A stretch of DNA of 64,000 nt, taken from positions 62,001 through 126,000 of the forward strand of contig NZ_JACHHY010000012.1 in NCBI RefSeq assembly GCF_014202905.1, given 5' to 3'. How positions within the stretch are numbered: position 1 is the stretch's first letter; each line of letters starts with the position of its first letter. Position numbers and translations under genes: made by a program. Origin of the DNA: Chitinivorax tropicus. GTDB lineage: Bacteria > Pseudomonadota > Gammaproteobacteria > Burkholderiales > SCOH01. The notes beneath the pieces were generated by a model. The model made no database searches. It was not told the origin of the DNA and saw nothing but the letters and a program-made list of their open reading frames with translations. Below, piece after piece: positions 59,320-64,000 of the stretch.

Positions 59320-59580
59320 ATGAAAAATGAAACCGAATGGCAGACCCAGATCGCAGAACAAAACGCTGCGGATGCGCTGGCCAATGCACGTGGAACGTTG
59401 ATCCGAGCCCTGCATGAACTTGATTCATATATCGAGAAGTTCGACGCAGCCGATAGCCCGGCCCGGAAGGCGGAGTTGCTCAACTGGACGCTGAATCACT
59501 TGGCGACCGGTATCACACCAAACCTTCGGCTAGACCTGATCGCCAATGCCCAAGCGATGTTCACGCGACTGGCGAAATGA
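59320..59580 (+). CDS. Small accessory protein, unknown
   Basis: 86 aa from ATG 59320; a TTG at 59305 is possible. Helical and acidic (EQNAADALANARGTLIRALH, SYIEKFDAADSPARKAELLN). It carries the leader element like the leftward cluster genes. It converges on and overlaps the DUF262 gene by 20 bases. Likely element cargo at the right end of the phage genes. Confidence 0.7.
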   Translation: MKNETEWQTQIAEQNAADALANARGTLIRALHELDSYIEKFDAADSPARKAELLNWTLNHLATGITPNLRLDLIANAQAMFTRLAK

Positions 59581-61423
59581 CTTCCTGCTGATCGCTGTCA
59601 TCCTCTTCGGCCTCACCAAGCTCCGGTCCGCCAGTGCCAACTGCCGCCGCCTTGCCCATGGCCCGCTCGACCAGCTTGACCAAGGCTGCCTTTCGGGCTT
59701 TGTAGAAGCCTTCGAAATCATCAGCCCGGAGCGCCGTCGTATCGATGAGATGTGACCCGACAATGGCGTTCATCGGCGCGTCTGCCAGCTGAACCTGCGT
59801 GTGCGCCTGCAACTTTGACAAGTAGATCGATGGCGCATGCCCCCCGATCATTCGGTTGGCCTTGTAGGAGATAGGGGTCTTGTTGACGACCGTGTTGTAG
59901 ACGGAGCGCTTGATACCGTTTTTCTCACACCAGTCCTGCGGAAAGATGTGATGAATATCGAGGGCAAGCTCTTCGTCGTCAAGTTCCTGGATTTTTGCCT
60001 TCCAGAAGAAATCCTGTGCGCCCTCACGAAGCACCAGCACGTTCAGCCCTTTGTATGCAGCTGACAGGCGAGAGGTCATCGTGTCGAGGCGGTCAGGGCT
60101 GAAGGCCGCATCCGCAATGGTTCGAGGTGTCGCAGCGTCGCTTTCGATCCATTGCAGAAGATCTTCAACGTCGTTCGCGATTCGAGTTTCGATGGCGCTG
60201 CCGTAAAGTTCGCCAAGAACACCGCTCCAGTACCAGTGAGACAGCTTTTGGTAAATGCGCGGCTCAAGCCAGCGCTCACGCAGGTGGGCAAGCACCGAAG
60301 CAAGCGGAGCCAGTTGTGTTCGATAAGGCAGTTCGCGTGGCGTTTTTACACACTCTTTGCGCAGAAACTTGGCTGCGAGAAGGAAGCCCGCTTCGACTTC
60401 GTCTGCCCATTTGGCATACGCGCTCAAGGGCATGGCCAGTATCGACACTCGCTTTGCGCTCACAGGTTGCACGGACTTCCCCGTTTTCCCCGACGCTACA
60501 TCGGCACGACGCAACTCCAGCGTGTGCAACATCGATACGGCCTGCAGGAAGTCCGTGGACTCCACTTGTGACAGTAGCGCCTCTTTGCACAAGCGCTGAT
60601 ACCGGCCAGAGATATTACGGGTGGCGTTGCCATGCCAGTCATCACGCAGATTGAAGCCGTCAGCCGCGTAGGTCGCTGTGACCAGTTCGAAAACATTGAG
60701 AGGGACACCACCTGTGTTGACCTTCTCGAAGACCAGGCATACGGCTTCCTTCGTGGTGGCCTTGCCCAACTGGATCACAGGTAGCTGGTAGTTTCGGAAG
60801 GCATTCAATACCTGACGACGGAACTGCATGTACAGGCCGAACTTCTCTGGCGCGTACTCCTGCAAGGCTTCTTCCCATGCATCCGAGTTCAGGATCTGAT
60901 CGCACGGAAAATAAAGCTGCTCACACTCCTTCTGCGTCGTGCTCAAATCAAGATCGATCTGACGGCCAAAGTTAGAGCGTTTGATCTTGTCCTCTTCGAT
61001 GGCCTCGATGGCGTCCTCCAGGCGATCCCCGCCTTCCAGCGCCACTTCGACGTTCCAGTAGTAGTGGCGTCGAATCGGCTTGCCCTTTTCTGTGCGGGTC
61101 TTTACCGCTTCCTTCGTGGCCAAGACTTGCGTCAAGGTGGTGAGGCGTTGCTGTCCATCGAGGATTAAGAGTTCCGCATCTGAAGAACCTGGCGGGGGCG
61201 CAATCCCCTCGACGGGCCGCACCTGAAATTTGGCCTCGCCCCCGGTTTCCAGCAGCATGACTGCGCCAACCGGGAACGACCGGGCGATGCTCACCAGAAG
61301 GCTGCGAATGTGCTGGTCATCCCACACCCATCCACGCTGAAAGTCCGGCAACTGAATCTTCGCCTTGACGATTTCGGCAAGGATCTCTGGCAATAGCCGC
61401 TTGGTGCTGTCGAAAGTGCTCAT
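59561..61423 (-). CDS. DUF262/DUF1524 HNH protein (GmrSD-like)
   Basis: 620 aa; minus ATG at 61423 with GAAGGC upstream, 16 bases after the Res gene's stop. The N-terminal DUF262 part has IQLPDFQRGWVWDDQHIRSL and the signature ILDGQQRLTTL (about residues 87-97). The C-terminal part has LALDIHHIFPQDWCEKNGI, an HNH-type H-H motif as in DUF1524. GmrSD-like proteins are NTP-driven nucleases against modified DNA; here the single fused chain and the Res partner suggest a restriction system acting on invading DNA. Confidence 0.85.
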   Translation of the reverse strand: MSTFDSTKRLLPEILAEIVKAKIQLPDFQRGWVWDDQHIRSLLVSIARSFPVGAVMLLETGGEAKFQVRPVEGIAPPPGSSDAELLILDGQQRLTTLTQVLATKEAVKTRTEKGKPIRRHYYWNVEVALEGGDRLEDAIEAIEEDKIKRSNFGRQIDLDLSTTQKECEQLYFPCDQILNSDAWEEALQEYAPEKFGLYMQFRRQVLNAFRNYQLPVIQLGKATTKEAVCLVFEKVNTGGVPLNVFELVTATYAADGFNLRDDWHGNATRNISGRYQRLCKEALLSQVESTDFLQAVSMLHTLELRRADVASGKTGKSVQPVSAKRVSILAMPLSAYAKWADEVEAGFLLAAKFLRKECVKTPRELPYRTQLAPLASVLAHLRERWLEPRIYQKLSHWYWSGVLGELYGSAIETRIANDVEDLLQWIESDAATPRTIADAAFSPDRLDTMTSRLSAAYKGLNVLVLREGAQDFFWKAKIQELDDEELALDIHHIFPQDWCEKNGIKRSVYNTVVNKTPISYKANRMIGGHAPSIYLSKLQAHTQVQLADAPMNAIVGSHLIDTTALRADDFEGFYKARKAALVKLVERAMGKAAAVGTGGPELGEAEEDDSDQQEVISPVA

Positions 61424-61439
61424 GGTTTTGCCTTCGTTT

Positions 61440-64000
61440 TCACTTCACCAGATCCATCAACTTGTCGAAGCTCTTCACCACGTCGTACTTGACGTTCTCG
61501 GGAGCGTACTTCCGGTTGATCTCATTGAAGAACTTGCGGGCGCATTCGATCTTGGTTTCCTCGATCTTCGTCAGTTGCATCGTTGACATCGACCCCTTTG
61601 TCTCCGCAACGAAATAGACATGCTTGACGGTGCCCTCTTTGAACGAGATTGCCCAGTCAGGGTTGTAGTCACCCACCGGCGTCGGGATCAGGAAGCCACG
61701 TGGTAGCTTGGCGTACACAACCACTTCGGTGCAGGTGTCCAGCGTCTCGACGAATTTCCGCTCGATGCCGGAATCCGTGATCACGTAGTCGTAGATGTGC
61801 CGCTTGAGCTTGTCACCGGCCTTGCTGAAGTCCTGCTTGGTCTGGCCTGCAGTGAAAATATCTAGATCGAACTTGTCCTCGACCGGGTCGTAGGCCAAGT
61901 GTTCGATGATCATCGTCGCCTTCTGCTCATTGATCAGCCGCACGGTTTCAGCAATGAAGCTCTCCGGATTGGTGCGGAACTGGGCAAACACCGCGACGTT
62001 GATTCCTTTGAGGATGTCTGCCGTCGTGCGTCGGGTCAGCTGCGTACCTTCAGCGATCTTGCCGATCAGGTCGTACTTCACCGCAGAGTGAATCGAATGC
62101 ACGTTCTTTTCCGTTTCGGTGGCCTTGAGCACGAACGCTTCGCCATCCTTGAGACCGTCATAGGTCACCTGGGCCGCCTGCTCGCCAGTCTGGATGGTGT
62201 ACTGCAACGGCGTCACGCGAAGACTCTTGTCCAGTTCGGCGACCGCCTTTGTCACCAACTCTGCCGAATCGAAGTCGACGCTGTAGGCCGCCTTGCGATT
62301 GATCCGGTTCCACAGCGCCTTGAACTCCTGTTTGTCGAAGTTGCTGTTGAGCGGGTTCTTCTTGGGGCGGCGGTCGTCGCCGATCTCAAACATCTGGCTG
62401 TCGCTGAAGACACTGTCGATCAGCTGGTACACCTGCTCGGCATGCGCCTGCAGCTCCGGGGGCAGCGGTGCCAGGGTGCCGCCTTTCTTGGCCTCGTGGT
62501 AGGTGCCTGTGATGCGGTCGGTATCGTCGCTGTAATCGTTCTTGAGCAGGTACTTGTAGATCTGCTTGGCCAGTTGCGGCGTCACTTCGACATCGCCGGT
62601 GGGCGTCTTGAGCACCTTGCCAGTGAAGTAGGCTTCGTTGGCCACCTTGGGGCGGGCCGACAAGGAGTCGCTGATATCTTTCTGCAGCGCGGTGACGAAC
62701 TCCTTGAAGCTTTCGCTCGCCACCACGGTCAGCACGTTGATGTCATGGACGATGGCCGGATGATCCACCCGGTCGCCGAGCTGATTGACAGACAAGCGCA
62801 GACCACGACCGACCTCTTGTCGGCGCGTGACCTCGTTGTTGTAGTCAGGGTGCTTCAGGAAGCAGATCACGAAGACGTTGGGGTTGTCCCAGCCTTCGCG
62901 CAGGGCCGAATGCGAGAAGATGAAACGTACCGGCTCTTCGAATTTGAGTAGTTGCTCCTTCTTTCGAAGGATCAGGTCGTAGGCATCCACATCGTCGGAC
63001 AGGCCTTTGTTCTCGCCAGTCTTGGCTATGCTCGGGTCGACGTCGCGCTTGGTCTTCTTGTCGATGGAAAAGTATCCGCTGTGCGTCTTTTCCGCTGCAA
63101 TGCCCTTCAGATACTTGATGTACGGCGTTTCATCCAAGTCCAGCACCTCGTTCAGGTACTGGCTGTACTCCTCTTCAAAGATCCGCGCGTAGTCGCCTTT
63201 CTCGTCCGCTGCCGAGTAGTCGCGGTACTTGACCACTTCATCGATGAAGAACAAGGTCAAGACCTTGATGCCTTGCTGGAACAGCGCCTGTTCCTTGTCG
63301 AAGTGCGCCTTGATCGCCTCCCGAATCTGGATACGGCGCAGCGATGCTTCGTTCACGTCGCCGGTGGCCTCGCCCACAAACAGTTCAACGCCGTTGGTGA
63401 AGCTCAAGGTGTCGGTGTTGGCATTGATGTCCGCCACCACAAAACCACGGTACTGATCCAGCTCGTTTGAAAAGCCGTCGGAAAACAGGTTGTCGCCCTT
63501 GCCCAGCTTGCGGACGATGCGCTTGATCTCGCCACTTTTCAGCTTCTGCTCGAACTCAACGCGGGCCACCGGTGCCTTGCTCGAAATCTCGATGGACTGC
63601 AGATACAGATAGGCATTGGTGCCCGCCAGTCCCTTCACTGAGATGCCGCGCACTGCGATCTTCTTCACCAGCTTCTGGTTGTACGCGTCCAGGGCGTCCA
63701 GCCGGTGGATCTTGTTGTGCGTTGTCTTGTGGGTGGCCGAGTAGCGCAGCACCATCAGCGCCTTGAATTCCTCCAAGGACTTGAGCGTTGCTGCACCTTC
63801 CATTTTTTGCGGCTCGTCCAGGATCAGGATTGGCCGGTTGGCGCTGATCACATCAATCGGGCGGCGAGACTGGAAATCGTCGAGCACATCGTAAATACGC
63901 CGGTTGTCCGCGCCACGGGCGGCAAAGGCCTGCACGTTAATCACCATCACGTTGATGCCCGCATCCGACGAAAAGCTCTCCAGGTGATGCAGCTGTTTGG
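61440..64000 (-). CDS. Type III restriction Res-like helicase-nuclease (5' end outside window)
   Basis: The frame is open to the window edge, so at least 16 codons more lie before the first start codon in view (GTG at 63950). Helicase motifs: [12 protein letters not shown] (motif II, DEPQ), [20 protein letters not shown] (motif V-like), [14 protein letters not shown] (motif VI). Near the C-terminus, [16 protein letters not shown] and VYFVAETKG give a PD-(D/E)xK nuclease (Pro-Asp ... Glu-x-Lys). Motif I (Walker A) would be outside the window. A type III Mod partner, if any, is also outside. Confidence 0.88.
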   Translation of the reverse strand, partial: KQLHHLESFSSDAGINVMVINVQAFAARGADNRRIYDVLDDFQSRRPIDVISANRPILILDEPQKMEGAATLKSLEEFKALMVLRYSATHKTTHNKIHRLDALDAYNQKLVKKIAVRGISVKGLAGTNAYLYLQSIEISSKAPVARVEFEQKLKSGEIKRIVRKLGKGDNLFSDGFSNELDQYRGFVVADINANTDTLSFTNGVELFVGEATGDVNEASLRRIQIREAIKAHFDKEQALFQQGIKVLTLFFIDEVVKYRDYSAADEKGDYARIFEEEYSQYLNEVLDLDETPYIKYLKGIAAEKTHSGYFSIDKKTKRDVDPSIAKTGENKGLSDDVDAYDLILRKKEQLLKFEEPVRFIFSHSALREGWDNPNVFVICFLKHPDYNNEVTRRQEVGRGLRLSVNQLGDRVDHPAIVHDINVLTVVASESFKEFVTALQKDISDSLSARPKVANEAYFTGKVLKTPTGDVEVTPQLAKQIYKYLLKNDYSDDTDRITGTYHEAKKGGTLAPLPPELQAHAEQVYQLIDSVFSDSQMFEIGDDRRPKKNPLNSNFDKQEFKALWNRINRKAAYSVDFDSAELVTKAVAELDKSLRVTPLQYTIQTGEQAAQVTYDGLKDGEAFVLKATETEKNVHSIHSAVKYDLIGKIAEGTQLTRRTTADILKGINVAVFAQFRTNPESFIAETVRLINEQKATMIIEHLAYDPVEDKFDLDIFTAGQTKQDFSKAGDKLKRHIYDYVITDSGIERKFVETLDTCTEVVVYAKLPRGFLIPTPVGDYNPDWAISFKEGTVKHVYFVAETKGSMSTMQLTKIEETKIECARKFFNEINRKYAPENVKYDVVKSFDKLMDLVK

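Overview
The window joins a betaproteobacterium-like chromosome to a large integrated element. The host side (1-15,023) carries part of an exopolysaccharide cluster of the exosortase A (XrtA/EpsH) type. It encodes two family 4 glycosyltransferases, a CapK-like adenylate-forming enzyme, an alpha/alpha-toroid protein, an AAC(3)-fold acyltransferase, a Wzx-like flippase, an acyltransferase-3 protein, a Wzy/WaaL-like O-glycosylation ligase and a NodB polysaccharide deacetylase. Most of these genes overlap by 4-8 bases. An aminotransferase, priA, a secreted SRPBCC-domain protein and tRNA-Phe follow. Genus cannot be read from the sequence; Betaproteobacteria is an inference from the gene set and base composition.

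From just after tRNA-Phe (about 15.0 kb) to about 59.6 kb the content is mobile. 15.2-21.3 kb is a cargo or control segment. A leftward two-gene unit of unknown function diverges from an XRE repressor plus ImmA/IrrE-type protease pair, and the two sides share an inverted-repeat operator; DUF2188 and DUF3800 genes flank them. 21.4-24.0 kb is a recombinase module (small ORF, DUF2924, large serine recombinase, HTH-like partner) chained by ATGA overlaps. 24.1-32.3 kb is the early phage region: HTH proteins, BRO antirepressor, Sak4-like ATPase, SSB-like protein, Fe-S PD-(D/E)XK nuclease, P4/D5-type primase-helicase, RuvC-like resolvase and DUF6362.

32.7-35.4 kb holds two tandem ParB-domain DNA methyltransferases. 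35.3-37.1 kb holds four small genes on the opposite strand, each with its own copy of a conserved leader element. 37.2-45.5 kb is a lambda-type packaging and head module (Nu1-like, GpA, gpW, portal B, protease C with nested scaffold, decoration D, capsid E, FII-like). 45.5-57.9 kb is a siphophage tail module with a probable programmed -1 frameshift in the tail chaperone, a 901-residue tape measure, a GTA/phiJL001-like baseplate and a glycosyltransferase-like gene. 57.9-59.2 kb is the lysis cassette (DUF6127, 3TM holin, GH24 lysozyme). The virion and lysis genes look intact, which suggests a lambda-head, GTA-like-tail siphoprophage.

The right end (59.6-64.0 kb, minus strand) is a restriction locus: a type III-like Res helicase-nuclease, cut by the window edge, followed by a DUF262/HNH (GmrSD-like) protein.

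The least expected signals are non-coding. A two-block leader, CTTGGCTT-N7-(g/c)AnCAGCGCGT, occurs six times with exactly seven bases between blocks, always before a small element gene or the recombinase operon. A long inverted-repeat structure follows the primase. GGTTCGC iterons occur at two places. A shared operator ties an unknown two-gene operon to the XRE/ImmA pair.
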